Positions 26,528 to 34,392 of a stretch of DNA of 64,000 nucleotides are shown here, in pieces. Positions within the stretch are counted from its first letter, which is position 1. Each line of letters starts with the position of its first letter. Made by a program: the position numbers and the translations under genes. The notes beneath the pieces are model-generated. The model was not told where the DNA came from and searched no databases. It worked only from the letters and a program-made list of their open reading frames with translations. The stretch comes from Rhodovulum marinum (GTDB lineage Bacteria > Pseudomonadota > Alphaproteobacteria > Rhodobacterales > Rhodobacteraceae): contig NZ_SLXP01000008.1 in assembly GCF_004343075.1 (NCBI RefSeq), forward strand, positions 1-64,000, in the 5' to 3' direction.

Positions 26528-27177
26528 GCCTTGAAGAGATTCGTGACCGCGTGGCAAAGGCCGAGGCCGAGGCGGGGCGTGCCCCCGGTTCGGTGACGCT
26601 GATCGCCATATCCAAGGTGCAGCCGCTGGAACGGGTCGAGGCCGTGCTGCAGGCCGGGCACCGCATCTTCGGCGAGAACAAGGTGCAAGAGGCGCAGGGC
26701 AAGTGGCCCGAGCTCATGGAACGCTTCGCGGGCGTCGAACTGCACCTCGTCGGCCCGCTGCAAAGCAACAAGACGCGGCCCGCGGTCGAACTGTTCGACG
26801 CGATCCATTCGCTCGACCGGATCAAGCTGGCCCGCCGGCTGGCCGACCACGCCCAGGAACGCGGCGCCTGCCCCGAGTTGTTCATCCAGGTCAACACCGG
26901 CGAGGAACCGCAAAAGGCGGGTGTCCTGCCGGGCGAGGCCGACGATTTCGTGGCCGAGTGCCGCGCGATGGACCTGCCCGTGCGGGGGCTGATGTGCATC
27001 CCGCCGGTGGACGAAACGCCGTCGCTGCATTTCGCGCTGTTGGCAAAGATCGCGGAACGCAACGGGCTTTCGGGCCTGTCCATGGGCATGAGCGGCGATT
27101 TCGAACAGGCCATCGCGCTGGGCGCGACCCATGTGCGTGTGGGGTCCGCCATTTTCGGCGAACGCAGCTACGGCTAG
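26524..27177 (+). CDS. yggS: YggS/PLPBP-family pyridoxal phosphate homeostasis protein
   Basis: The 217-residue protein has the PLP-binding lysine in TLIAISKVQ, then FGENKVQEAQGKWPEL, HLVGPLQSNKT, and the phosphate-binding MGMSGDFEQAIALGATHVRVGSAIFG at the end. The family binds PLP and balances vitamin B6 and amino acid pools without a known catalytic reaction. The ATG lies in a 4-base overlap with the sulfotransferase stop and has GAGGGAAAACC upstream, so a longer frame start at 26362 is not used. Confidence 0.94.
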   Translation: MSLEEIRDRVAKAEAEAGRAPGSVTLIAISKVQPLERVEAVLQAGHRIFGENKVQEAQGKWPELMERFAGVELHLVGPLQSNKTRPAVELFDAIHSLDRIKLARRLADHAQERGACPELFIQVNTGEEPQKAGVLPGEADDFVAECRAMDLPVRGLMCIPPVDETPSLHFALLAKIAERNGLSGLSMGMSGDFEQAIALGATHVRVGSAIFGERSYG

Positions 27178-27188
27178 GGCACCCGCGC

Positions 27189-27683
27189 TTACGGCACGAT
27201 CAGACGTCCGCCATGGCGCAGCCGCGCCGCGATCCAGCGCAAATGCTCGGGCCGCAGCGCGATGCAACCCTCGGTCGGGTGGCGCGGCTTGCGCCAGCGG
27301 TGCAGAAAGATCGCCGAACCGCGCCCCCGTTCCGCCCGCGGCCAGTTCCAGTCGGTGATCAGCACCAGATCATACAAGGGGTCCGCCCGGCGCAGCCGTT
27401 CGTGGCTATGGGGATAGGGCGCGCGAACCATCAGGTTGTAATCCTCGTGGCCCGGATCGTCCGACCACAGGTCCGACGGCCCGATCGGCACCGCCCAGTC
27501 GGCGGGCGGCGCCATCCGGTCGGGGCGATACAGCATCCCCACGATCCGGTGCACGCCCCTGGGCGTCGCGCCGTCCCCCTCGCGCTTGTCCCCCGTCACC
27601 CCGCCGCGCCCGATGGCGCGCGGAAACCGGCGCCCGGCAAAGCGCAGGTGGGTGGGCGTCAGCACAAGGTCGTCGCGTGTCAT
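27189..27683 (-). CDS. L,D-transpeptidase-like (YkuD domain) protein
   Basis: The 164-residue product has a catalytic-type motif AIFLHRWRKPRHPTEGCIAL, i.e. the HxxH-like histidine and the GCI/V cysteine of YkuD domains, within a YkuD core beginning GRGGVTGDKREGDGATPRG. It has no clear signal peptide with the chosen start. YkuD enzymes cross-link peptidoglycan or attach lipoproteins; this short form is common in Rhodobacterales and its substrate is untested. The start at 27683 fits homologue N-termini as I recall them; 27746 is an alternative. Confidence 0.85.
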   Translation of the reverse strand: MTRDDLVLTPTHLRFAGRRFPRAIGRGGVTGDKREGDGATPRGVHRIVGMLYRPDRMAPPADWAVPIGPSDLWSDDPGHEDYNLMVRAPYPHSHERLRRADPLYDLVLITDWNWPRAERGRGSAIFLHRWRKPRHPTEGCIALRPEHLRWIAARLRHGGRLIVP

Positions 27684-27815
27684 GCCGACAGCTTGCCCCA
27701 GCCACGGGTGCGGCGAAAGCCCGGTCTTGACCCCCATCAAGCGCAAGCCCCCCGGCCCGTGTTAGTCTGTCGCCCGCGGGCATCGCCCGCATGACCGCAA
27801 CAACGGAGGTTCGAG

Positions 27816-27998
27816 ATGGAAACGGCCAAGGTGATGGAATACGCCCGCTCTCTCCTCAACGCCCATGGCGACAAGGCCCAGGCCGAGGCGGCGCAGAAGG
27901 CCGCCGCCCACGAGGCCGCAGGCGAGGCGGACGAGGCCAAGACCTGGCGCGCGATCGAGGATGCGATTCGCCAGATGCGCCCGCCGCACCAGGGCTAG
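27816..27998 (+). CDS. Small conserved-looking helical protein
   Basis: The 60-residue product is Ala/Glu-rich and predicted to be mostly helix (METAKVMEYARSLLNAHGDK, then AIEDAIRQMRPPHQG). A strong ribosome site, GGAGG with 6-8 bases to the ATG, and GC-rich third positions support it as real. I do not recognise a domain. It is convergent with ribA, leaving only 7 bases between the stops. Confidence 0.7.
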   Translation: METAKVMEYARSLLNAHGDKAQAEAAQKAAAHEAAGEADEAKTWRAIEDAIRQMRPPHQG

Positions 27999-28005
27999 GC
28001 GCGCC

Positions 28006-29082
28006 CTATAACAGGTGCCCGGATTTCTCGGCCTTGGTGGCCAGGTAACGGGCATTCTCGGCCGTGTGCCCGACCTTCAGCGGCACGCGGTCGGTCACCT
28101 CGATCCCGTTCGCGCGCATCATCTCGATCTTGGCGGGGTTGTTGGTCATCAGCCGCACCGCGGAAAACCCCATCTCGCGCAGGATCGCCGCGCCGATGCG
28201 GAAATCGCGCTCGTCATCCTCGAAACCCAGCCGGTGGTTCGCCTCGACCGTGTCGAACCCCTGGTCCTGCAACGAATAGGCGCGCATCTTGTTGGCAAGG
28301 CCGATGCCGCGCCCCTCCTGGTTCAGGTACAGCAGAACCCCCGCGCCCTCGGCCCCCATCTGCGCCAGCGCCGCGTTCAGCTGCGCGCCGCAATCGCATT
28401 TCAGGCTGCCCAGAAGATCGCCGGTGAAGCACGCCGAATGCAGCCGTGCCAGAACCGGCTCGGCGCGCGGCGGGCTACCGATCTCGACGGCGTAATGTTC
28501 CTCGCTGCCATCGGCGGGGCGAAAGACGTGCACGCGCCCGGCCCGGGACACCGCCAGCGGCACGCGGGCCGAAACCACCTCGGCCAGGTGCGTTTCCTCG
28601 GCCAGCGCGGCGGCCGCCTCGGCCAGGGTCACCCGCGTCAACCCCTCCGCATCGGCCAGCGCCGTCGGGTCGGCCACCTCGACCGCCAGGACCGCGGGCA
28701 GCAGCTGCGCGGATTTCGCCAGGCCGATCGCCGCCCGGTGCGCCGCCGCGTCACCGCCGCGCAACGCCACGAACGGCCCCAGCAATGGCTTGGCCAGGTC
28801 GTCGGCGGGTTCGGCCACCGACCGCACCCAGTCGGGGCCCACGTCCTCGGGCAGGCGCAGCCGGGCGATGTCGCCGTCATAGGGCCGCGCCTTCAGCGTC
28901 GCCGCCCGCCGCGCCGTGATCGCCAGCACCGCGCCGCCCAGGCCCCGCAGCGCCGTCAGCCTGTCGGGCGTCAGCGTCTCGGCCGCGGCCACCACCAGGC
29001 CGCCCACCACCACGGGCACGCCCATGCGCAAGTCGCCGCGGGCGCGGGCGATCCGTTCGGTACTGTCGGGGCCAAGGGGCAT
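28006..29082 (-). CDS. ribA: GTP cyclohydrolase II with an N-terminal extra domain
   Basis: GTP cyclohydrolase II opens riboflavin synthesis. The C-terminal half of this 358-residue protein has the zinc site CFTGDLLGSLKCDCGAQL and the catalytic EGRGIGLANKMRAYSLQ. The first 160 residues hold no 3,4-dihydroxybutanone-phosphate synthase motif that I can see, though the layout recalls RibB-RibA fusions, so this may be a degenerate RibB-like domain. The start at 29082 follows GGAAAGGA. It is divergent from the response regulator gene. Confidence 0.9.
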   Translation of the reverse strand: MPLGPDSTERIARARGDLRMGVPVVVGGLVVAAAETLTPDRLTALRGLGGAVLAITARRAATLKARPYDGDIARLRLPEDVGPDWVRSVAEPADDLAKPLLGPFVALRGGDAAAHRAAIGLAKSAQLLPAVLAVEVADPTALADAEGLTRVTLAEAAAALAEETHLAEVVSARVPLAVSRAGRVHVFRPADGSEEHYAVEIGSPPRAEPVLARLHSACFTGDLLGSLKCDCGAQLNAALAQMGAEGAGVLLYLNQEGRGIGLANKMRAYSLQDQGFDTVEANHRLGFEDDERDFRIGAAILREMGFSAVRLMTNNPAKIEMMRANGIEVTDRVPLKVGHTAENARYLATKAEKSGHLL

Positions 29083-29190
29083 GGGCGATCCTTTCCGTGC
29101 GCCCGGGTCTAGCGCCAAATCCGACAGATATGAAACAATTCCCTTCCCCGCCACACGCTTGCGTGAAAACCCTGTTGCAAATCTTGTGCA

Positions 29191-29202
29191 CGGACCGGTC
29201 CG
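29191..29202. promoter_or_regulatory. 12-bp palindrome in the ribA/response-regulator divergent region
   Basis: CGGACCGGTCCG is a perfect palindrome, 38 bases before the response regulator start and between divergent genes. It could be an operator, but no second copy or known binding site supports it. Confidence 0.25.
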
Positions 29203-29239
29203 CGACATCTCAGCGCCACAACACAGAGGAGGGAACCCG

Positions 29240-29926
29240 ATGAGCACCCTGAAGAAAATCCTGCTGGTGGACGACGACGACGACCTGCGCGAGGCGCTGA
29301 GCGAACAGTTGGTGATGACCGAGGATTTCGACGTGTTCGAAGCGGGCACCGGCGCCGAGGCGATGGAAAAGGCCAAGGCCGCGATCTACGACCTGGTGAT
29401 CCTCGACGTGGGGCTGCCCGATACCGACGGGCGCGAGCTGTGCCGGCTGATGCGCAAGCAGAACGTCAAGTGCCCGGTGCTGATGCTGACGGGCCATGAC
29501 AGCGATGCCGACACGATCCTGGGGCTGGACGCCGGCGCCAACGATTACGTGACCAAGCCGTTCAAGTTCCCCGTGCTCTTGGCCCGCATCCGCGCCCAGC
29601 TGCGCCAGCACGAACAATCCGAGGACGCGGTGTTCCAGCTGGGGCCGTATACCTTCAAGCCGTCGATGAAGATGCTGATCACCGAGGACGACCGCAAGAT
29701 CCGCCTGACCGAGAAGGAAACCAACATCCTCAAGTATCTCTACCGCGCCTCCGAGGGCGTGGTGGCGCGCGACGTGCTGTTGCACGAGGTCTGGGGATAT
29801 AACGCGGGGGTGACGACCCACACGCTGGAAACCCATATCTACCGCCTGCGCCAGAAGATCGAGCCCGATCCCTCGAACGCGCGGCTGCTGGTCACGGAAT
29901 CGGGCGGCTACAGGCTGGTCGCCTGA
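29240..29926 (+). CDS. OmpR-family response regulator, CenR-like
   Basis: The 228-residue protein has a receiver domain with the acidic patch DDDDD (11-15), the phosphoacceptor D56 in LVILDVGLP and the KPF lysine loop in DYVTKPFKFPVLLARI, followed by an OmpR/PhoB winged helix ending TTHTLETHIYRLRQKIEPDP. The sequence is very like the essential alphaproteobacterial regulator CenR, which controls envelope and cell-division genes; that identity is from memory and unverified. No sensor kinase is adjacent. GAGGAGGG lies 8 bases before the start. Confidence 0.9.
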   Translation: MSTLKKILLVDDDDDLREALSEQLVMTEDFDVFEAGTGAEAMEKAKAAIYDLVILDVGLPDTDGRELCRLMRKQNVKCPVLMLTGHDSDADTILGLDAGANDYVTKPFKFPVLLARIRAQLRQHEQSEDAVFQLGPYTFKPSMKMLITEDDRKIRLTEKETNILKYLYRASEGVVARDVLLHEVWGYNAGVTTHTLETHIYRLRQKIEPDPSNARLLVTESGGYRLVA

Positions 29927-29951
29927 TCCGGGCGCGGCGCGGGCGCGCGGC

Positions 29952-31355
29952 TCAGAACCGGTAGGCCAGACGCAGCCCGCCCCAGTGCCGCCCCTTCACC
30001 TCGATCGGGGCGGACAGGTCCTTCATCAGGGCGAACTGCCCGCCGCCCATGTCCCGGCGATAGACCTGCAGCAGGAACGGCTCGCGCGACTGGCCCGCGC
30101 GCAGGCCCACCCGGTCGTCGAAGATGCGCCGGTTGCGGCAGTTGGCGGTGTTCCACACCGGGTCGTTGCCCTGCGGCTGGGAATACGTGCGGTTATGCGT
30201 CGGCAGATAGCCGTTCCGGTCCACCGCCGCGCAAAACACGATGCGCGGGTCCAAATCCAGCGCGGGTTCCTGGATCGCGGGCAGCACGGCATCGGTCAGG
30301 TCCGTGTAGGGCGCCATGACCTGCTGCGGGTCGGTATTCGGAATCGCCACGTAGCGCTGGTCGAACAGCGCCTCGGCGCGGATGCGGCCGGTCTCGATCG
30401 CCTTTTCGAACAACTGGCCGATCTGGCCCGCGGCCTGGCGCACGAAGTCGATCAGCGCGGAATCGGCATGCGACGCGCCCGCCAGCACCGAGTTCTGCAC
30501 CACCGATTCGCCCATCGCCACCAGCCCGTCGACCTGGGCGCGGGCGTCCTTGACGCCCTGGGCGGTCTTTTGCGTGGTGCCGATCAGTTCGTGGAAATAG
30601 GGGGCGAAACTCTCGTTGGCGGCGCGCACCTCGTCCGCCCGTGCCGCGATATCCACCGCCGAAGAACGTGTCACCTCGACCGAGCCGGTCATCCGCCCCA
30701 GCATCTGGTCGGTTTCGGTGGCCGCCGACAGCACGGCGCCCGCATCCCCGGCCGCGGTGCCCGCCTCGGTCTGCAGGGTCTCGATCGTCTCGCGCAGCCC
30801 CTCGACCGCCTTGGAAATCTTGTCCGCCGCGGTGGCGGTCTGGTGCGACAGCTGGTTGATCGCCTCGGCCACCACGGCGAACCCGCGGCCCGCGTCGCCC
30901 GCCCGCACTGCCTCGATCTTGGCGTTGATGGCCAGGATGTTCACCTGTTTCGAGATACTCACGATCTCGGCGTTCGAGTCGTGGACCGAGCTCAGCGTGC
31001 CCACCACGTCGGCCATCCGCGAATCGACCGATTGCACCCAGGTCGCCAGATTCTGGCTTTGATGCCCGGTGTCGCGCAACAGCGTGGCCGAGCCCGACAC
31101 CGCCTCCAGCGTTTCCTCGGCCGAGCGGGTGACCTCGTCGACGGCGTCCTGCACGCGGGCGTTGGCCTCCGCGACCATGGCCGCGGCCGCGCGCGCGGCC
31201 TCGATATGGCCAAGCTGCGCCTCGGCCGACGATTCAAGGTCGTCCAGAAAGCCCGCGACCTCGACGATGTCGCGGCCCAGCACCTCGCCGGTGGTGACCA
31301 GGGCATTCAGGTAGACGTCGTTCTCGCGCCGGTCGAATCCGGGGTCCAGGGGCAT
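29952..31355 (-). CDS. Soluble methyl-accepting chemotaxis-type transducer with C-terminal sensor domain
   Basis: The 467-residue protein has no transmembrane segment. A long coiled coil carries the signalling tip with [32 protein letters not shown] (about 135-170), a variant of the canonical NAxIEAARAGExG, and a C-terminal domain from about 330 with [17 protein letters not shown] and [18 protein letters not shown] that looks like a cytoplasmic ligand- or redox-sensing (Cache-like) module. Such transducers pair with CheA/CheW clusters in the cytoplasm or signal to non-flagellar outputs; no other che gene is in the window. Starts at 31355 (used) or 31409 are both possible. Confidence 0.88.
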   Translation of the reverse strand: MPLDPGFDRRENDVYLNALVTTGEVLGRDIVEVAGFLDDLESSAEAQLGHIEAARAAAAMVAEANARVQDAVDEVTRSAEETLEAVSGSATLLRDTGHQSQNLATWVQSVDSRMADVVGTLSSVHDSNAEIVSISKQVNILAINAKIEAVRAGDAGRGFAVVAEAINQLSHQTATAADKISKAVEGLRETIETLQTEAGTAAGDAGAVLSAATETDQMLGRMTGSVEVTRSSAVDIAARADEVRAANESFAPYFHELIGTTQKTAQGVKDARAQVDGLVAMGESVVQNSVLAGASHADSALIDFVRQAAGQIGQLFEKAIETGRIRAEALFDQRYVAIPNTDPQQVMAPYTDLTDAVLPAIQEPALDLDPRIVFCAAVDRNGYLPTHNRTYSQPQGNDPVWNTANCRNRRIFDDRVGLRAGQSREPFLLQVYRRDMGGGQFALMKDLSAPIEVKGRHWGGLRLAYRF

Positions 31356-31490
31356 GCGGTCTATCCGTTTCTGGGGCTCTGTCCGTTGTCGCATCCACGG
31401 GTTGCCCATCTGTTAACGCGCGCGCCTTCGACTTGAGGCCCGACGCCCCGGACACTAGCTTGCGCCGAACCGCCCCGAACGGAGACGCCG

Positions 31491-32279
31491 ATGCCCTTTA
31501 CCCTCGCCACCTGGAACATCAACTCGATCCGCCTGCGCGAGCCGCTGGTCAAACGCCTGCTGACCGAGGAGGCGCCGGATATCCTGTGCCTGCAGGAATG
31601 CAAGAGCCCGGTCGAGAAGATGCCGCTGGAGACATTCCGGGCCTTGGGCTACGGCCACGTCGTCGCCCGCGGGCAAAAGGGGTACAATGGCGTCGCGATC
31701 CTGTCGAAACTGCCGCTGGAGGATGCGGGCGAGCTGGATTTCGCGGGGCTGGGCCATGCCCGCCACGTCGCCGCGCGGCTGGAGAACGGCACCACGATCC
31801 ACAATTTCTACGTGCCCGCGGGCGGCGACGTGCCCGACCGCGCGGTGAACGAGAAGTTCGGCCAGAAGCTCGACTACCTCACCGACATGCGCGACTGGTT
31901 CCGCGACAGCCGCCCCGAACGGGCGATCCTCGTGGGCGACCTGAATATCGCGCCCCGCGAGGATGACGTCTGGTCGCACAAGCAACTGCTCAAGGTGGTC
32001 AGCCACACGCCGATCGAGGTCGACCACCTGGCCGACGCGCAACAGGCCGGCCACTGGGTCGATGTCACCCGCGCCGACATCCCCCAGGGACAGCTGTATT
32101 CCTGGTGGTCCTACCGCGCCCGCGACTGGGACGCCGCCGACAAGGGCCGGCGGCTCGACCATGTCTGGGCCTCGTCCGACATCGCCGCCGCGGCGCATTC
32201 CAGCCGCATCCTGCGCGCCGTTCGCGGCTGGGACCAGCCCTCGGACCACGCGCCGGTCTTCGCCAGCTTCGATCTTTAG
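31491..32279 (+). CDS. xthA: Exodeoxyribonuclease III / AP endonuclease
   Basis: The 262-residue enzyme cuts abasic sites and trims 3' ends. The catalytic series is intact: TWNINSIR near residue 10, LQECK with the metal-binding Glu at 36, GYNGVAILSK, VGDLNIAP around 150, LDHVWAS and the terminal SDHAPVFASF. GGAGA precedes the ATG by 7 bases. It is a stand-alone gene between the chemotaxis transducer and the thioredoxin-like gene. Confidence 0.95.
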   Translation: MPFTLATWNINSIRLREPLVKRLLTEEAPDILCLQECKSPVEKMPLETFRALGYGHVVARGQKGYNGVAILSKLPLEDAGELDFAGLGHARHVAARLENGTTIHNFYVPAGGDVPDRAVNEKFGQKLDYLTDMRDWFRDSRPERAILVGDLNIAPREDDVWSHKQLLKVVSHTPIEVDHLADAQQAGHWVDVTRADIPQGQLYSWWSYRARDWDAADKGRRLDHVWASSDIAAAAHSSRILRAVRGWDQPSDHAPVFASFDL

Positions 32280-32288
32280 GATTCACCC

Positions 32289-32318
32289 TTGGGTTTTGCG
32301 CGGCAAAGCTCATATAAG
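32289..32318 (+). promoter_or_regulatory. Candidate sigma-70 promoter of the thioredoxin-like gene
   Basis: TTGGGT and TATAAG are separated by 18 bases and end 34 bases before the start codon. The -35 is a partial match and there is no experimental support. Confidence 0.35.
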
Positions 32319-32351
32319 GCGCGAAATCGCCGATAACGCGGAGACGACGAC

Positions 32352-33263
32352 ATGCTGGAACTTGGCGGCAACACCGGCGGCGCCCAGCCGCAGGGCGACC
32401 TGATCAAGGACATCACCGAAGCGACCTTCATGCAGGACGTGATCGAGGCCTCGAAAGAGGTGCCGGTGATCGTTGATTTCTGGGCGCCCTGGTGCGGCCC
32501 GTGCAAGACGCTGGGCCCGATGCTGGAACAGGCCGTGACCGAGGCCAAGGGCCGCGTGAAAATGGTCAAGGTCAATGTCGACGAGAACCAGCAGATCGCG
32601 GCGCAACTGCGCATCCAGTCGATCCCCACGGTCTATGCCTTCTTCCAGGGCCAGCCGCTGGACGGGTTCCAGGGCGCGCTGCCGCAATCCGAGATCAAGG
32701 CCTTCGTCGACCGCATCGCCGGCGCGGCGGGCGATGGCGGCCTGGGCGAGGCGCTGGAGGCCGCCGAACAGATGCTGGCCGAGGGCGCCGTGGTCGATGC
32801 CGCGCAGACCTTTGCCGCCATCCTGGGCGAGGATCCGAACCACGCCGGCGCCTATGGCGGGCTGATCCGCGCGCACCTGGCCCTGGGCGAGACCGACCAG
32901 GCCGAGGGGCTTCTGGCCTCGGTGCCGGCCGAGATCGCGAAATCGCCCGAGGTCGAGGCCGCCCGCGCCCAGCTGGAACTGGCGCGCCAGGCCGCCGATG
33001 CCGGCCCGGTGGCCGATCTGCGTGCCGCCGTCGACCATGACCCCGACGATCACCAGGCGCGGTTCGACCTGGCCAAGGCCCTGCACGCCTCGGGCGAGGT
33101 CGAGGCGGCGGTCGACGAATTGCTGGAACTGTTCCGCCGCGACCGCGAATGGAACGAAGGCGCGGCCAAGGCCCAGTTGTTCACCATTTTCGACGCGCTG
33201 AAACCGCAGGACCCGATCGTTCTCAAGGGCCGGCGAAAACTGTCGTCGATGATATTTGCCTGA
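32352..33263 (+). CDS. Thioredoxin-fold protein with TPR tail (CnoX/YbbN type)
   Basis: Residues 20-125 form a thioredoxin domain with the redox site WCGPC (CGPC at 48-51) and the cis-Pro IPTVYAF. Residues 135-303 are tetratricopeptide-like helices (EALEAAEQMLAEGAVVDAA...). This is the layout of CnoX/YbbN, a chaperedoxin that protects proteins from oxidation and hands them to chaperones; unlike E. coli CnoX it keeps a full CxxC, so oxidoreductase activity is likely. It is followed closely by the Lon-substrate-binding-domain gene. Confidence 0.9.
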   Translation: MLELGGNTGGAQPQGDLIKDITEATFMQDVIEASKEVPVIVDFWAPWCGPCKTLGPMLEQAVTEAKGRVKMVKVNVDENQQIAAQLRIQSIPTVYAFFQGQPLDGFQGALPQSEIKAFVDRIAGAAGDGGLGEALEAAEQMLAEGAVVDAAQTFAAILGEDPNHAGAYGGLIRAHLALGETDQAEGLLASVPAEIAKSPEVEAARAQLELARQAADAGPVADLRAAVDHDPDDHQARFDLAKALHASGEVEAAVDELLELFRRDREWNEGAAKAQLFTIFDALKPQDPIVLKGRRKLSSMIFA

Positions 33264-33290
33264 CCGTTGGGTCGGCCTAGCTTGCCCTAT

Positions 33291-33935
33291 ATGTTTTCAT
33301 CGGCCGACCTGCCCGACACCATCCCCGTCTTCCCGCTTCCGGGCGCGCTCTTGCTGCCGCGCGCCCGGTTGCCGCTCCATATCTTCGAGCCGCGCTACCT
33401 CGCGATGCTCGACGATGCGCTGAAGACCCCGCAACGCCTGATCGGCATGATCCAGCCGCGCGAGGTGCCCGGCGGCGGCGAACGCAGGCTGCATGCCATC
33501 GGCTGCGCGGGCCGCGTGACCGCCTTCTCGGAAACCGAGGACGGGCGCTACATGATCACGCTTTCGGGCGTATCGCGCTATCGCATCACGCGCGAGATGT
33601 CGGGCTTTACCCCCTATCTCAAGGCCGACGTGTCCTGGGACGGGTTTGCCCGCGACCTGGGCGGCGGCGAGGACGATGACAGCTTCGACCGCACCCGGTT
33701 CATGGACCTGCTGCGGCGGTTTTTCGCAAGCCGGGGCCTTGCCACCGACTGGGACAGCCTGCAGGAGGCAGAGGACGAGCTTCTGATCAACTCGCTGTCC
33801 ATGCTGTGCCCCTTCGCCCCCGAGGACAAGCAGGCGCTTCTCGAGGCGCCGTCGCTGACCACGCGGCGCGAGACATTGGTCACGCTGATCGAGTTCGCAC
33901 TCAGAAGCGGCACCGACGAGGAGACGATGCAGTGA
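33291..33935 (+). CDS. Lon-like substrate-binding (LON N-terminal) domain protein
   Basis: The 214-residue protein consists of the N-terminal domain of Lon proteases ([20 protein letters not shown], then [15 protein letters not shown]) without ATPase or protease parts. Such stand-alone domains are widespread in alphaproteobacteria; role unknown, perhaps substrate adaptor. The ATG at 33291 is used rather than a TTG at 33267. Its stop overlaps the GTG start of the Trm112-like gene. Confidence 0.88.
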   Translation: MFSSADLPDTIPVFPLPGALLLPRARLPLHIFEPRYLAMLDDALKTPQRLIGMIQPREVPGGGERRLHAIGCAGRVTAFSETEDGRYMITLSGVSRYRITREMSGFTPYLKADVSWDGFARDLGGGEDDDSFDRTRFMDLLRRFFASRGLATDWDSLQEAEDELLINSLSMLCPFAPEDKQALLEAPSLTTRRETLVTLIEFALRSGTDEETMQ

Positions 33936-34114
33936 CCGAAACGCCCCATTCCGACCGCAAGATGCTTGAATCGCTGGTCTGCCCGGTGACCCACGCACCG
34001 CTGGCCTATGACGCGGCGCACCAGGAACTGGTGTCCAAGGCCGCGGGCCTCGCCTTCCCGATCCGCGGCGGCATCCCGATCATGCTGGTCGACGAGGCGC
34101 GGCAACTGGACTGA
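33932..34114 (+). CDS. Trm112-family protein
   Basis: The 60-residue product has the pattern [17 protein letters not shown] and [17 protein letters not shown]. Trm112 proteins activate methyltransferases in eukaryotes and archaea; bacterial members (UPF0434) are less understood. Only one cysteine remains where the family often has a CxxC zinc knuckle, so this form is unlikely to bind zinc that way. The GTG start overlaps the stop of the previous gene (GTGA). Confidence 0.85.
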   Translation: MTETPHSDRKMLESLVCPVTHAPLAYDAAHQELVSKAAGLAFPIRGGIPIMLVDEARQLD

Positions 34115-34147
34115 GGCCCGCCCATCACGTCCCCCGGTCTTTTTCTT

Positions 34148-34190
34148 GGTTCAAATACTCAAATGGCCGGGGGCGCAGCCCCCGGCCCCG
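34148..34190 (-). repeat. Hairpin/ATTT intergenic repeat, copy 3
   Basis: On the minus strand GGCCGGGGGC, loop TGC, GCCCCCGGCC (34166-34188) is followed by ATTTGAGTATTTGAACCAAG and AAAAAGACCGG. Order and tail match copies 1 and 2, with copy 1 sharing the AAGACCGG ending. It lies downstream of the Trm112-like gene. Confidence 0.6.
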
Positions 34191-34314
34191 GCGCCGGATG
34201 TGCCCACGGCACCCTTTATTCGGACCTTGGACAGGACCGCGCGGCGGCGCGTGTGGACATGCGCCAGTGCCGGGTCGCGGGCGCGCTGGCGCCGGGGGCG
34301 GCCGGGCGAAACCT

Positions 34315-34369
34315 CATATCGGAGTCATATGCGATTCATATGGGAATCATATGCGATTCATATCGCCGA
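34315..34369. repeat. Five tandem 11-bp units beginning CATAT
   Basis: CATAT occurs at 34315, 34326, 34337, 34348 and 34359, exactly 11 bases apart; units 2 and 4 are identical (CATATGCGATT) and the others differ at up to five positions in the last six bases. The array lies in the 278-base gap between the Trm112-like gene and the convergent ubiH gene and is AT-rich against a very GC-rich background. The period is close to one DNA turn, so the units would face the same side of the helix. No gene is seen in the gap. Confidence 0.85.
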
Positions 34370-34392
34370 TTCCGGCCCGTCCGGGCGGTGCG

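Noticed and set aside
34315-34369. CRISPR array
   Set aside because: Units of 11 bases with no spacers do not fit a CRISPR repeat-spacer pattern, and no cas gene is near.
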